From PALSA-505 sp963699015 (GTDB taxonomy: Bacteria; Actinomycetota; Actinomycetes; Streptosporangiales; Streptosporangiaceae), in NCBI GenBank assembly GCA_963699015.1, contig CAVOSX010000002.1, forward strand, positions 744,001 to 808,000: a stretch of 64,000 bases of DNA. The letters run 5' to 3'. The translations under genes were made by a program, and so were the position numbers. The notes below the pieces were generated by a model. It saw only the letters and a list, made by a program, of their open reading frames with translations, was not told the DNA's origin and made no database searches. Positions 8,988 through 17,172 of the stretch are shown here, piece by piece; the first letter of the stretch is position 1, and each line of letters begins with the position of its first letter.

Positions 8988-9536
8988 TCAGCGATGGGCA
9001 GCGAAAGCACCTGGTGCTGCCGCCAGAATCCAGGCGGTGGACGTGGAGCCGGTGGTCACGGTCTGGCCCATCACCGGACCACCGTTGCGCACCCGCAGGA
9101 ACAGGCCGGTCTTCACATTCAGGATCGTGAAAGACGAGCCGTTGAAGAGGATGTCCCACTGCTGGCTGGCGAACCCGTTGCCGCCATTCCCGGGCGCCAT
9201 CAATGTCACGTCCGCGCCGGGGCTGGAGGCCCTACTGGTCAGGGCCAGCCCGCGGTTCGTGAGGACGGTCACGGTGGTCGAGGGGTCGCAGGCGGTCCAC
9301 AGGGTCGTGCTGTTTTCCCTGGGCTTCAGGATCGCGGCCGACCCGGAAGAGAGCTTGTTGGGTGTCCCCAGGTAGTAGTTGACGCTGCCCGCGGTGACAC
9401 TGAAGAAGAAGCTTCCGGCACTCGTGCAGTCGGCCCTGGGGACGGCAGCCGCGTCGGCGCTGGCTGTGCCCGCGGCGGTAAGGACGGTTCCAGCGGCGAG
9501 CAGCCCGACCGCGAGCATGTAAATAAGACGCCGCAT
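8988..9536 (-). CDS. Secreted ricin-type beta-trefoil-like protein
   Basis: The 182-residue protein starts with a clear Sec signal peptide: MRRLIY, a hydrophobic stretch rich in Leu/Ala/Gly, then an ASA-type cleavage site near residue 28. The mature part has beta-rich repeats, a QQWDI motif like the ricin QxW repeat, and Cys residues in DCTSAG and TACDP that could pair. A carbohydrate-binding role outside the cell is inferred. No partner enzyme is adjacent. The gene stands alone, with AT-richer DNA just upstream. Confidence 0.65.
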   Translation of the reverse strand: MRRLIYMLAVGLLAAGTVLTAAGTASADAAAVPRADCTSAGSFFFSVTAGSVNYYLGTPNKLSSGSAAILKPRENSTTLWTACDPSTTVTVLTNRGLALTSRASSPGADVTLMAPGNGGNGFASQQWDILFNGSSFTILNVKTGLFLRVRNGGPVMGQTVTTGSTSTAWILAAAPGAFAAHR

Positions 9537-9908
9537 GGTAAGTGCCCCCCTGTCGCCTTTGTCCGCAATTGTGTAAAACAGTCCTCGAATCCTGTCAAGG
9601 TCTGGCCAGCAAGATGTAGCCTCCTGGACAGCTCGAATGAGGTCATGATCGTTGAGAGGCTCGAAGACCTACGGAGCCATGCCGACCTGGCGCAAGACGC
9701 CAGCAGCACGCAAGCCAGCGCAGCGCAGCCGGTCACCTACCGGGCCCCAGGCCTTGACGGACAGGGCTCCGGGGAGCCTCATCGCGGAGCCAACCGCGCT
9801 GGAAGCGGCTGGACGATCGTGGGCCTGCGTAGAGAGTCAGCCCGGACAAGCGCCACGTAGATGGACGTGCGTGGTCTTAGCTGGGCTCGGGCTCCGTACG
9901 ATGGGGGC
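9537..9908. other. Intergenic region with possible small ORF
   Basis: This 370-bp region contains a short AT-richer stretch just upstream of the secreted ricin-like gene, likely its promoter. A plus-strand ORF from ATG 9645 to the TAG at 9860 (71 codons, beginning MIVERLEDLRSHADLAQD) reads like protein at its start, but has no family and no clear ribosome binding site. I do not count it as a gene. Confidence 0.25.
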
Positions 9909-11060
9909 ATGAGCGCTGCCCTCGCCGGACACCCATCGCCGCCTAGCGCCGAGCAGGTCGTGCGCGCGCTGGACGGAGTCCAGGATCCGGAGATCCACCG
10001 GCCGATCACCGACCTCGGCATGGTCAAGAACACCGAGATCCGGCCGGACGGCACGGTCCGGGTGGACGTCTGGCTGACCGTGGCGGGCTGCCCGCTGCGC
10101 GAGACCATCACCAGGGACGTCACCGCGGCCGTCAGCAAGCTGGACGGGGTCACACGGGTGCAGGTCGAGCTCGACGTGATGAGCGAGGAACAGCGCAAGA
10201 CCCTGCAGGGCAAGCTCAGGGGGGGCAGGCCCGAGCCCGAGATCCCGTTCGCCAAGCCCGGCTCGCTCACCCAGGTGTACGCGGTGGCCAGCGGGAAGGG
10301 CGGCGTGGGCAAGTCCTCGGTCACCGTGAACATGGCCGCAGCGCTGGCCGCTTCAGGGCAGAAGGTCGGCGTCGTGGACGCCGACATCTACGGCCATTCG
10401 GTGCCCCGGATGCTCGGCGTGACCGGCCGCCCCACCCAGGTCGAGCAGATGATCATGCCACCGTCGGCACACGGCGTGGCGGTCATCTCCATCGGCATGT
10501 TCACCAAGGGGAACACGCCGGTGGTATGGCGCGGGCCGATGCTGCATCGCGCGCTGCAGCAGTTCCTGGCCGATGTGTACTGGGGCGACCTGGACGTGCT
10601 GCTCATGGACCTGCCGCCAGGCACCGGCGACATCGCGATCTCGGTGGCCCAGCTGCTGCCCGGCGCGGAACTGCTCGTGGTCACCACCCCGCAGCTGGCC
10701 GCGGCCGAGGTCGCGGAGCGGGCCGGCGCGATCGCGATGCAGACGCACCAGCGCATTGCCGGAGTGATCGAGAACATGTCATTCCTGCCCTGCCCGCACT
10801 GCGGCGAGCCGGTGCAGGTATTCGGGTCCGGCGGCGGCTCGGCGGTGGCCGAGGCGCTGACCCGGATCACCGGCACCCCGGTGCCGCTGCTCGGCGAGAT
10901 CCCGATCGACCTGCGGCTGCGCGAGGGCGGCGATACCGGGGTCCCGCTGGTGCTCAGCGACCCCGCGTCGGCCGCCGGGCAGCAGCTCAGCTCGATCGCG
11001 GCGGGCCTGGTTCGCGGCCGCGGCCTGGCCGGGCGGCAGCTCGGGCTCTCACCCGTCTGA
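9909..11060 (+). CDS. mrp: Mrp/NBP35 family iron-sulfur carrier ATPase
   Basis: The 383-residue protein has an N-terminal MIP18/DUF59 domain (about 10-95) followed by a MinD-type P-loop ATPase. The deviant Walker A is GKGGVGKSS, with DADIYGHS, MDLPPGTGD and a C-terminal CPHC motif. Mrp proteins bind and transfer 4Fe-4S clusters to apo-proteins in the cytosol. I chose ATG 9909 over an in-frame upstream start at 9861 because the conserved domain begins here. It is convergent with tatB, close to the M. tuberculosis order around Rv1224-Rv1229c. Confidence 0.94.
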   Translation: MSAALAGHPSPPSAEQVVRALDGVQDPEIHRPITDLGMVKNTEIRPDGTVRVDVWLTVAGCPLRETITRDVTAAVSKLDGVTRVQVELDVMSEEQRKTLQGKLRGGRPEPEIPFAKPGSLTQVYAVASGKGGVGKSSVTVNMAAALAASGQKVGVVDADIYGHSVPRMLGVTGRPTQVEQMIMPPSAHGVAVISIGMFTKGNTPVVWRGPMLHRALQQFLADVYWGDLDVLLMDLPPGTGDIAISVAQLLPGAELLVVTTPQLAAAEVAERAGAIAMQTHQRIAGVIENMSFLPCPHCGEPVQVFGSGGGSAVAEALTRITGTPVPLLGEIPIDLRLREGGDTGVPLVLSDPASAAGQQLSSIAAGLVRGRGLAGRQLGLSPV

Positions 11061-11078
11061 GGCCGCCGGGCCGCTGCC

Positions 11079-11405
11079 TCAGGTGGCCTCGGGGTCGAAC
11101 GGCGGGCGCTGGGCCGAATCCATCGGATGAGCCCGCGGCCGGGCCGCGGCGCCGTCGACACCGTCGAGGTCATCGAGCAGGTGCTTGCGCACGAACGTGC
11201 GCGGGTGCAGGTCGGCGAAGTCGAAATCGGCGAACTCGGGGCCGAGCCCCTCCTGCAGGTCGGTCTTGGCCTTGTCGGCCAGCCGGCGCAGGTCGCGCAG
11301 CGAGCGGCCGAGCTGCTGGGCCATCTTGGGCAGGTGATCGGGCCCGAATATCACCAGCGCGAGCACGGCGAGCACCAGCAGCTTGGTGATAGACAGATCG
11401 AACAC
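11079..11405 (-). CDS. tatB: Sec-independent protein translocase TatB
   Basis: This 108-residue protein has a single N-terminal membrane helix (MFDLSITKLLVLAVLALVIF), the conserved FGPDHLPK hinge and an amphipathic helix (LGRSLRDLRRLADKAK). That is the TatB/TatA architecture, and the longer charged tail and early acidic residue favour TatB. It would act in the membrane with TatC to recruit folded Tat substrates. It lies downstream of sigE-rseA-rseB-like genes on the same strand, as in mycobacteria, so it may be expressed with the envelope stress operon. Confidence 0.9.
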   Translation of the reverse strand: MFDLSITKLLVLAVLALVIFGPDHLPKMAQQLGRSLRDLRRLADKAKTDLQEGLGPEFADFDFADLHPRTFVRKHLLDDLDGVDGAAARPRAHPMDSAQRPPFDPEAT

Positions 11406-11474
11406 GGCTCCACTGTAATGGGTGATTTGCCCGGAAGAACAGCCGAGCGCGAGCGCCGGGCGCCGGCGGCCTGC

Positions 11475-12990
11475 TCAGCGGAACGGATTGATCCAGGACC
11501 ACAGGCGCCGCAGGCCGCGCTTCATGCGGTCCCAGAAGCCGAGCCCGGCCTGATGCGGCAGCGCGTTGACTACCGCGGCAACCGTCGGCGCCGGCGCGCC
11601 GGCCACCACGGTGTACACGAACCCCCCGGCTGACCAGGTCAGATCCGGCTCGCCTGGGTTGCTGACGTACAGCCGGTTCCCGCTCACGTCGGTCTGGTGC
11701 CAGCCGGGGAGTGCGGCCGGCAGCCGCCCGCGCTGCACGAACAAGGACACCACCGACAGCCCGTCCGAGTAGCCGAGATCGACGACCCGGCCGGTCGCGG
11801 TGGCTGACTGGCTGGCGTCGATCAGGGTGAGCCCCGCGGGCATCGGCCCGGGAACCGGCCAGCCGCCGGCCCGCAGGCTGGCCAGCTGGCCCGGTCCGAG
11901 CTGGTCGGCCCACGGCCGGTACGCCGCAGGCGGGCGGCCGGCGGCGTGCCGGGCGTGGGTCGGCTCGCGGCCGGCCGGATGACCCGCCGCTGGGCGGGCC
12001 GCTGCGGAGCCAGGGCCAGCGCCAGGCCCCGGGAGGCTGGCGGCTGGGCGGGCCGCTGCGGAGCCAGGGCCAGCGCCAGGCCCCGGGAGGCTGGCTGCTG
12101 CGGGGATGCCGAGAGAGATGCGCATGTCGCCGCCGGGCAGGGCGGCGCCGCGGGCCGGCCCGGCAGTGCCGCCATGCCGGTACAGCTGTGCCGCCAGCAG
12201 GTACAGCGGTGCGGCCAGCAGGTACGGCGGCGCCGGACGGAGCCGGGGAGGCGGTACCTGCCGGTGCCGGGGAGGCTGGGATGCCGGTGAATGCCCGCCG
12301 GGCGGACCGGGCGCCGAGAGCCAGGCCGACGAAGTCGTCGTCGCTGATCAGGCGGGCCTGAGGATCGAAGAGCTCACGGCGCAGCGGCAGCTTGGTGGCG
12401 CTGTCCAGCCAGAACCGGGCGGCCAGGCTGCCGTTACCGCGGAACGCCTCGACAATCCTGGCCCGCCGCCCGTCCTGCGAGCCCATCCCGGCCGGCCGCA
12501 CCGCGTAGTGGGCGCAGAGCAGGCCGATCAGCGCCGGGGTGAGGCCGAGCGTTGCGGCCGGCTGCTGGCTGGCCTGGTCGCGGTCAACGTCGGACCAGGT
12601 ACGGGAGGGCGCGGCCACCCGGGTGAGCGTGCCGACGCCGTAGCGGTGCCACACGTCAACCATGACCCGGCTCTCCCCGGAGCCGAGCCAGGCGCCGCTG
12701 CCGCCCGGTGCCCGCCAGGAGATGACCTGCACGCCCTGGTAGGAGACCCGCCGCGCTGCCTGGACCGCCTGGTGAAGCAGCCGGACTCCCGCGGCCAGCG
12801 CGCCGCAGCCGGAGGGGGGCGGCGCGGCGCCGGCCGGCTTGCCCAGTGTCCGTGCCTGCTGCCGGTGGACCAGCTGTCCCATGCCGCCCTCGGCTGCTGA
12901 CAGGGACACCGCCAGCAGGCCGAGCACGGCGGCCCCGATGACGGCACGGCGGCCCGCGGGGCCGCGCATCAGGTGCAGGATGCGGTTCAC
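11475..12990 (-). CDS. RseB/MucB-like sigma-E regulatory protein, frameshifted in the linker
   Basis: The reading frame opens at GTG 12990 with a signal anchor (MNRILHLMRG, then a hydrophobic stretch) and a MucB/RseB-like domain containing VSYQGVQVISW and a later KLPLRRELFD. It breaks near 12150 within a repetitive Pro/Ala/Gly linker. The C-terminal domain, containing LGYSDGLSVVSLFVQR and VVNALPHQ and ending WSWINPFR, lies in another frame and stops at 11475. RseB proteins sense envelope damage and modulate the anti-sigma factor. Here the gene follows sigE and its anti-sigma gene and overlaps the latter by 4 bp. A 54-bp tandem duplication occupies the linker. Confidence 0.7.
11990..12097 (-). 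repeat. 54-bp tandem duplication in the rseB-like linker
   Basis: Two adjacent near-identical 54-bp units start at 11990 and 12044. In the coding frame they encode two copies of an 18-residue Pro/Ala/Gly peptide (core LPGPGAGPGS). The period is a multiple of three, so length change would keep the frame. The nearby 12180-12250 stretch also has short repeats around a CAGCAGGTAC core. Confidence 0.8.
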
Positions 12991-13622
12991 GGCCTCACAG
13001 AAAACGACAACTGTCCAGGCGTAAGACCGGCGCTCGGCCGGACAGCGGCTGGCTGGGCCGGCGGGATCGAACCGGTGGTCAGCGCGTGCTGCATCATGAA
13101 CACGTCAACCTCTGGCGTGACCGTCGGCCCGGGTACGTGCTCGCTGCCGCCTGCCGCGAACGAGGCGGCCCCCAGGCTCACGGCCAGTGCAGCCAGCGCG
13201 CCGACCACCATGTAACGCGGCGTATGGGCGCGACCGCGGGCGGCGGCTAGCTGGCTCACGCCTTCGCGGGCCGGGCCGTCCTCGAACCACTCCCCGACGT
13301 CATCCCACCCCTGCGGCCTGGCCGCCGGGCCGCCGGAAAGGGCAGCGGTGAAGGCGGCCCGCGCCCGGCTTGAGCCGGGCCGCCGCGACGGCGGCGGCAG
13401 GGTCGGGGAAGGCAGGCCGCCGAGGGCGATCAGACGGCGGGTCAGATCGCCGTCGGCGGGCGTTTCGCCGAGCCCGCGCACCCGTCGCTTGAGCGTGCGC
13501 AGTGCGGCGGCCTCGGCCCGGCATTCGTCGCAGCCGACGAGATGCGCGTGCACCTGGTCTCGTTCGGTGTCGCCGAGCTCCCCGTCGATCAGAGCCGACA
13601 GCCGGCCTTCGAGGTGGCTCAT
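12987..13622 (-). CDS. rseA: Anti-sigma factor with zinc-finger (RseA-like)
   Basis: The 211-residue protein has an N-terminal zinc-binding anti-sigma domain with His-x3-Cys-x2-Cys (HLVGCDEC), a flexible middle and one membrane helix (YMVVGALAALAVSLGAASF) around residues 140-160. This is the RseA/RsrA group that holds an ECF sigma factor inactive. It overlaps sigE by 4 bp (ATGA at 13619-13622) and the rseB-like gene by 4 bp, indicating translational coupling. Regulated proteolysis or zinc release on stress is known for the family, not shown here. Confidence 0.88.
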   Translation of the reverse strand: MSHLEGRLSALIDGELGDTERDQVHAHLVGCDECRAEAAALRTLKRRVRGLGETPADGDLTRRLIALGGLPSPTLPPPSRRPGSSRARAAFTAALSGGPAARPQGWDDVGEWFEDGPAREGVSQLAAARGRAHTPRYMVVGALAALAVSLGAASFAAGGSEHVPGPTVTPEVDVFMMQHALTTGSIPPAQPAAVRPSAGLTPGQLSFSVRP

Positions 13623-14350
13623 GCGGTCTCGCTCCGCTTGATCCGGGCCGGCCTGATGACCTGGCCTGACGCGACGGGCGCCGCCTGTACCGTGTGCTGC
13701 AGCTGCGATCCTGCCGGCGCCCTGGCCTCGCCCGCCCGGCGCGGCCGGCGGTGTTCGAGAGCCGTCCTGAGCTGGGCGCGGCCGCGGTGAATGCGGCTTC
13801 GCACGGTGCCGAGCTTCACGCCGAGCGTGACGGCGATTTCCTCATACGACAGGCCCTCGATGTCACACAGCACCACGGCAGCCCGGTACTCGGGTGCGAG
13901 CGCCTCCAGCGCGTCCTGGATGTCGCCGTCCAGGTGACGCTCGTCGAACGCCTGCGCCGGGGTGGGCCCGCCGTGCAGCCGCTGCGCGGTCTCGTCGCCG
14001 AGTCCCTCGAACCGGATCCGCTGCCGGCGCCGGGCCGTGTCGAGAAAGAGGTTGGTGGTGATCCGGTGCAGCCAGCCTTCGAACGTCCCTGGCGTGTAGC
14101 TGGACAGCGACCGGAACACGCGGACGAAGACCTCCTGGGTCAGGTCCTCCGCGTCGTGCTTGTTCCCGGTCAGCCGGTAGGCCAGGCGATAGACCCGGGC
14201 CGAGTGGGCGCGTACGACCTCTTCCCAGGTGGGCGGGGTCCACCGGGGAACGCCGACATCGACCTGCCGGGTCTCGTCCACGGCCTCCCCCTCACGTCGG
14301 GCGCTGCTTTCCTGGTAACCATGGTGCCCGGAGTTCTGTTCCTCCGCCAA
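13619..14350 (-). CDS. sigE: RNA polymerase ECF sigma factor SigE
   Basis: This 243-residue ECF sigma factor has region 2 with YRLTGNKHDAEDLTQEVF and GWLHRITTNLFLD, and region 4 with LSYEEIAVTLGVKLGTVRSR. The long charged N-terminal extension (about 60 residues) resembles mycobacterial SigE. With the downstream anti-sigma and RseB-like genes and the divergent O-methyltransferase (the Rv1220c/sigE arrangement), it fits the envelope/surface stress sigma factor. It probably directs transcription of its own operon. The start is uncertain because several in-frame starts exist in the first 30 residues. Confidence 0.9.
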   Translation of the reverse strand: MAEEQNSGHHGYQESSARREGEAVDETRQVDVGVPRWTPPTWEEVVRAHSARVYRLAYRLTGNKHDAEDLTQEVFVRVFRSLSSYTPGTFEGWLHRITTNLFLDTARRRQRIRFEGLGDETAQRLHGGPTPAQAFDERHLDGDIQDALEALAPEYRAAVVLCDIEGLSYEEIAVTLGVKLGTVRSRIHRGRAQLRTALEHRRPRRAGEARAPAGSQLQHTVQAAPVASGQVIRPARIKRSETA

Positions 14351-14499
14351 TCGGGCCGGCCGGCACCCCGGCGTTGAGCTGATGCCCGGTTAACGCGCAG
14401 CCGGGCCATCCTGGTTCCCCGCCGCAGTGGTCGGCGCTAGGCTGCGCACGGGGCATTCAGGCTTCGCGGGAGGCAGTCATCACGAGCACAGAGGTCACC

Positions 14500-15117
14500 G
14501 TGGCCTACGTCGAGGAGTTCCTCCCCGAGGACGAGCCGCTGCTCGCGGCCCGGCAGAACGCGGCGGAGGTCGGCGGCGCGCCGCCGATCGGGCCGGCCGG
14601 CGGCGCGGCCCTGCGTTTCCTGGCCGCGGCCATCGGGGCCAGGGCGGTCGTGGAGATCGGTACCGGGTGCGGTGTTTCCGGGATCTGGCTACTGCGCGGG
14701 ATGCTTCCCGACGGGGTCCTGACCAGCGTGGACGTGGAGCCTGAGCACCAGCGGCTGGCACGGCAGGCGTTCGCCGCGGCGGGGTTCGCGGTCAACCGCT
14801 GCCGGCTCATCGGCGGCCGGGCGCTCGACGTGCTGCCGCGGCTCACCGATGCGGGGTATGACCTGGTGTTCTGCGACGCGGACAAGCAGGAGTATCCCGA
14901 CTACCTGGCTGCGGCGCTGCGGCTGCTGCGGCCCGGCGGCATCGTTGTCTTCGACAACGCGCTATGGGGCGGCCGGGTGGCCGACCTCAGCTATCAGGAC
15001 GAGGACACGACGGCGATCAGGGAAGTGTGCGAGCACCTCAGATCCGATGAACAACTCGTTCCGCTGCTCCTTCCGCTGGGCGATGGCCTGCTGGCCGGGG
15101 TGAAGCGGGGGGAGTAG
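14500..15117 (+). CDS. O-methyltransferase (SAM-dependent, Rv1220c-like)
   Basis: The 205-residue class I methyltransferase has a SAM-binding motif VEIGTGCGVSGIWLLRG, an acidic loop TSVDVEPEHQ, and metal-site residues in VFCDADKQEY and FDNALWGG typical of catechol-type, metal-dependent O-methyltransferases. The gene is divergent from sigE as in M. tuberculosis. GTG 14500 has no good ribosome binding site. A GGGAGG at 14468-14473 is well placed for an in-frame ATC at 14479, which would add seven residues (a TSTEVTV stretch), so the true start may lie there. The substrate is unknown. Confidence 0.85.
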   Translation: MAYVEEFLPEDEPLLAARQNAAEVGGAPPIGPAGGAALRFLAAAIGARAVVEIGTGCGVSGIWLLRGMLPDGVLTSVDVEPEHQRLARQAFAAAGFAVNRCRLIGGRALDVLPRLTDAGYDLVFCDADKQEYPDYLAAALRLLRPGGIVVFDNALWGGRVADLSYQDEDTTAIREVCEHLRSDEQLVPLLLPLGDGLLAGVKRGE

Positions 15118-15133
15118 TGGGTCGGGGCAGGGG

Positions 15134-15301
15134 CTAGCCGACGGCGGACTTGAGGGCATCACTGAGCTTGACGGCTTCATCGGCCGAAAGCTCCACCACG
15201 AGCCGCCCGCCGCCCTCAAGGGGAACGCGCATGACGATACCGCGGCCCTCCTTCGTGACTTCGAGCGGACCGTCGCCTGTCCGCGGCTTCATCGCCGCCA
15301 T
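15134..15301 (-). CDS. DUF3117 family protein (55 aa)
   Basis: A short minus-strand gene runs from ATG 15301 to TAG 15134. It encodes a 55-residue protein opening MAAMKPRTGDGPLEVTKEGR and ending with an amphipathic helix (VKLSDALKSAVG). This is the highly conserved actinobacterial DUF3117 family (M. tuberculosis Rv1211). Its function is unknown. An AAGGGGATG-like stretch upstream could serve as ribosome binding site. It is convergent with the methyltransferase gene, 16 bp apart. Confidence 0.9.
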   Translation of the reverse strand: MAAMKPRTGDGPLEVTKEGRGIVMRVPLEGGGRLVVELSADEAVKLSDALKSAVG

Positions 15302-15413
15302 TCCTCATCCCCTTCCAGCCTGGCGCCGCGCGAACCGAAGCGCCCGCGGCAGCGGGAACACAGCACGGCCGCGGCAGCCCGTCCGGGCCGCGGGACCGGC
15401 TAACCACAACCGT

Positions 15414-15467
15414 GTTGATCAGTCCGTCTATTATCTCGTGTTCGGGCACCGAATGGTAACGATCAAC
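15414..15467. promoter_or_regulatory. GTTGATC...GATCAAC inverted repeat upstream of paaX
   Basis: Seven perfect complementary bases (GTTGATC at 15414-15420 and GATCAAC at 15461-15467) flank an AT-richer 40-bp spacer in the 230-bp space between the DUF3117 and PaaX genes. This could be a divergent promoter/operator region. No regulator assignment is possible from sequence alone. Confidence 0.35.
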
Positions 15468-15500
15468 TCGGCTTGGCCGTGAGGAAAGGCTGGTCCCTGT

Positions 15501-15532
15501 CCCAAATGCCCAAAATCCGGGCAACACTTGGG
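15501..15532 (+). promoter_or_regulatory. Nested dyad abutting the paaX start (candidate operator)
   Basis: Outer arms CCCAA (15501-15505) and TTGGG (15528-15532) enclose inner arms TGCCC (15507-15511) and GGGCA (15519-15523). The structure ends two bases before GTG 15535. Such a nested dyad over the start is compatible with autorepression by PaaX, but the published PaaX consensus is not clearly matched. Confidence 0.35.
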
Positions 15533-15534
15533 TA

Positions 15535-16341
15535 GTGGACGCTCGCTCGGCTCTCTTCGACCTCTACGGTGATCACCTGCGTTCGCGGGGCTCCCAGGCG
15601 CCGGTTGCCGCCCTGGTCCGGCTGCTCGCCAGTCTCGGCATCGCCGCCCCCGCGGTCCGCACCGCTATCTCCCGGATGGTCAGGCAAGGCTGGCTCGCCC
15701 CGGTCCGGGTGCCGGCCGGGGCGGGTTATGCACTCACGCCCCGGGCCACCCGCAGGCTGGACGAGGCGGCAGAACGGATCTACCGGCACGGCAGCGCCAC
15801 CTGGGACGGCGGCTGGCATCTGGTCGTGGTCGAGCGGGTGCGCGAGCGGGCCCGCCGGGAGCGGGTACAGGCGAGCCTGAGATACCTGGGTTACGCCCAG
15901 CTGGACGAGACGACCTGGCTCAGTCCGCGAGCCTCGTCCGAGCTGCAGGCGCTGCGGGAGGCCGAGCGGATCCGGGTGGAGCCGTTTGCTGCCAGGTACG
16001 ACGGCGATCCGCGTGGCCTGCTGGCCAGGGCCTGGGATCTGGACGGCCTGGCCCGCGCCTACCTGGGCTGGCTCGGCGAGGCCCGCGAACTGGTCGGACC
16101 GGTCGGCCCGGACTCGCCCGACGAGGCCGTGTTCGCAGCCCGGAGCAGGCTGGTGCATGAGTGGCGGAAGTTCCTGTTCCGCGATCCGGGACTGCCCGCC
16201 GAACTGCTTCCTGAGCGGTGGCCGGGTACCCAGGCGACGGAGTTCTTCCACGTAGAATCGGCCCGCTTGCTGCCGGCCGCGTCGCGTTTTGTGGACTGCT
16301 GCCTGCTCGCCACCGGCAGCCGGGCCCCGCATACGCCCTGA
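15535..16341 (+). CDS. paaX: PaaX family transcriptional regulator
   Basis: This 268-residue protein has an N-terminal winged-helix domain (LFDLYGDHLRSRGSQAP, then ALVRLLASLGIAAPAVRTAI with a wing SRMVRQGWL) and the long PaaX C-terminal domain, including WDGGWHLVVVE and a late FRDPGLPAELLPERW motif. PaaX proteins repress phenylacetate catabolism and respond to phenylacetyl-CoA. It is followed 10 bp later by an enoyl-CoA hydratase/isomerase gene on the same strand, which fits CoA-ester catabolism. GTG 15535 is chosen because the domain begins at once. Confidence 0.88.
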   Translation: MDARSALFDLYGDHLRSRGSQAPVAALVRLLASLGIAAPAVRTAISRMVRQGWLAPVRVPAGAGYALTPRATRRLDEAAERIYRHGSATWDGGWHLVVVERVRERARRERVQASLRYLGYAQLDETTWLSPRASSELQALREAERIRVEPFAARYDGDPRGLLARAWDLDGLARAYLGWLGEARELVGPVGPDSPDEAVFAARSRLVHEWRKFLFRDPGLPAELLPERWPGTQATEFFHVESARLLPAASRFVDCCLLATGSRAPHTP

Positions 16342-16351
16342 GGAGGCCGGA

Positions 16352-17137
16352 GTGTCCGACACCGTGCGTTACGTCGTGGCCGGTTCGGTGGCCAGCATCA
16401 CGCTGAACCGCCCCGAGGCGCGGAACGCGATGAACGCGGAGATGAAGAACGCGCTGCTCGCTGCGGCCCGGCAGGCCGCCGCCGACGATCAGGTCCGCGC
16501 CGTCATCGTGACCGGAGCCGGGCGTGCCTTCTGCGCCGGGCAGGACCTGCGCGAGCACGCGGACACGCTGGCCTCGGGCGCGGACCCGCTCGGCACGGTC
16601 CGGGCCCACTACAACCCGATCATCAACATGATCGCCGGGATGCCCAAGCCGGTGATCGCCGCGGTGAACGGGGTCGCGGCGGGCGCGGGTGCCTCGCTCG
16701 CATTCGCCTGTGACTTCCGGCTGGCCGCCCGCAGCGCCAGCGTGCTGATGGCATTCGCCCGGGTCGGCCTCGGCCCCGACTCGGGATCGTCCTGGACGCT
16801 GCAGCGGCTGGCCGGCCAGGCACGGGCCGCCGAGCTGCTGATGCTCGCCGAGCCCGTCGACGCCGAACGGGCCGCCGAGCTCGGGTTGTTCAACCGGGTG
16901 ATCGCCGACAGCGAGCTGGCCGACCAGGCAGCGCAGCTGGCGGCGCACCTGGCCGCGGGGCCGACAGCCGCCTTCGCCGCCATCAAGGAGGCGCTGGCCT
17001 TCGCGGCCACGCACACGCTCGCCGAGTCGCTGGAAAACGAAGCCGACCTGCAGACCATGCTCGGCCGGACCGAGGACCACCGGGCCGCCACGCTGGCGTT
17101 CGTCAGCAAGCAGCAGCCGGTCTACCAGGGCCGCTAG
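16352..17137 (+). CDS. Enoyl-CoA hydratase/isomerase (PaaG-like)
   Basis: The 261-residue crotonase-fold protein starts at GTG 16352, 5 bp after a perfect AGGAGG (16341-16346). It has ITLNRPEARNAMN, the oxyanion-hole segment GAGRAFCAGQDL with an adjacent Asp, VAAGAGASLAFACDFRLA and a catalytic-region GLGPDSGSSW. The QDL and the Asp in GPDSG resemble PaaG/PaaB 2-(1,2-epoxy)phenylacetyl-CoA isomerase more than hydratases with two Glu residues. Together with paaX it suggests aromatic or acyl-CoA degradation. The assignment within the family is inferred. Confidence 0.88.
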   Translation: MSDTVRYVVAGSVASITLNRPEARNAMNAEMKNALLAAARQAAADDQVRAVIVTGAGRAFCAGQDLREHADTLASGADPLGTVRAHYNPIINMIAGMPKPVIAAVNGVAAGAGASLAFACDFRLAARSASVLMAFARVGLGPDSGSSWTLQRLAGQARAAELLMLAEPVDAERAAELGLFNRVIADSELADQAAQLAAHLAAGPTAAFAAIKEALAFAATHTLAESLENEADLQTMLGRTEDHRAATLAFVSKQQPVYQGR

Positions 17138-17147
17138 CCTGCGGCCT

Positions 17148-17163
17148 GCGGCCTACGGGCCGC
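17148..17163. terminator. Short hairpin between convergent genes
   Basis: GCGGCC and GGCCGC form a 6-bp stem with a TACG loop between the enoyl-CoA hydratase and tagA stop codons. There is no U tract, so it could be a weak or factor-dependent terminator in both directions. Confidence 0.35.
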
Positions 17164-17172
17164 GGCCCCTGG

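Noticed and set aside
8868..9860. 330-codon plus-strand frame covering the ricin-like gene
   Set aside because: The minus-strand gene has a clear signal peptide and QxW motif; the plus frame is a shadow for most of its length.
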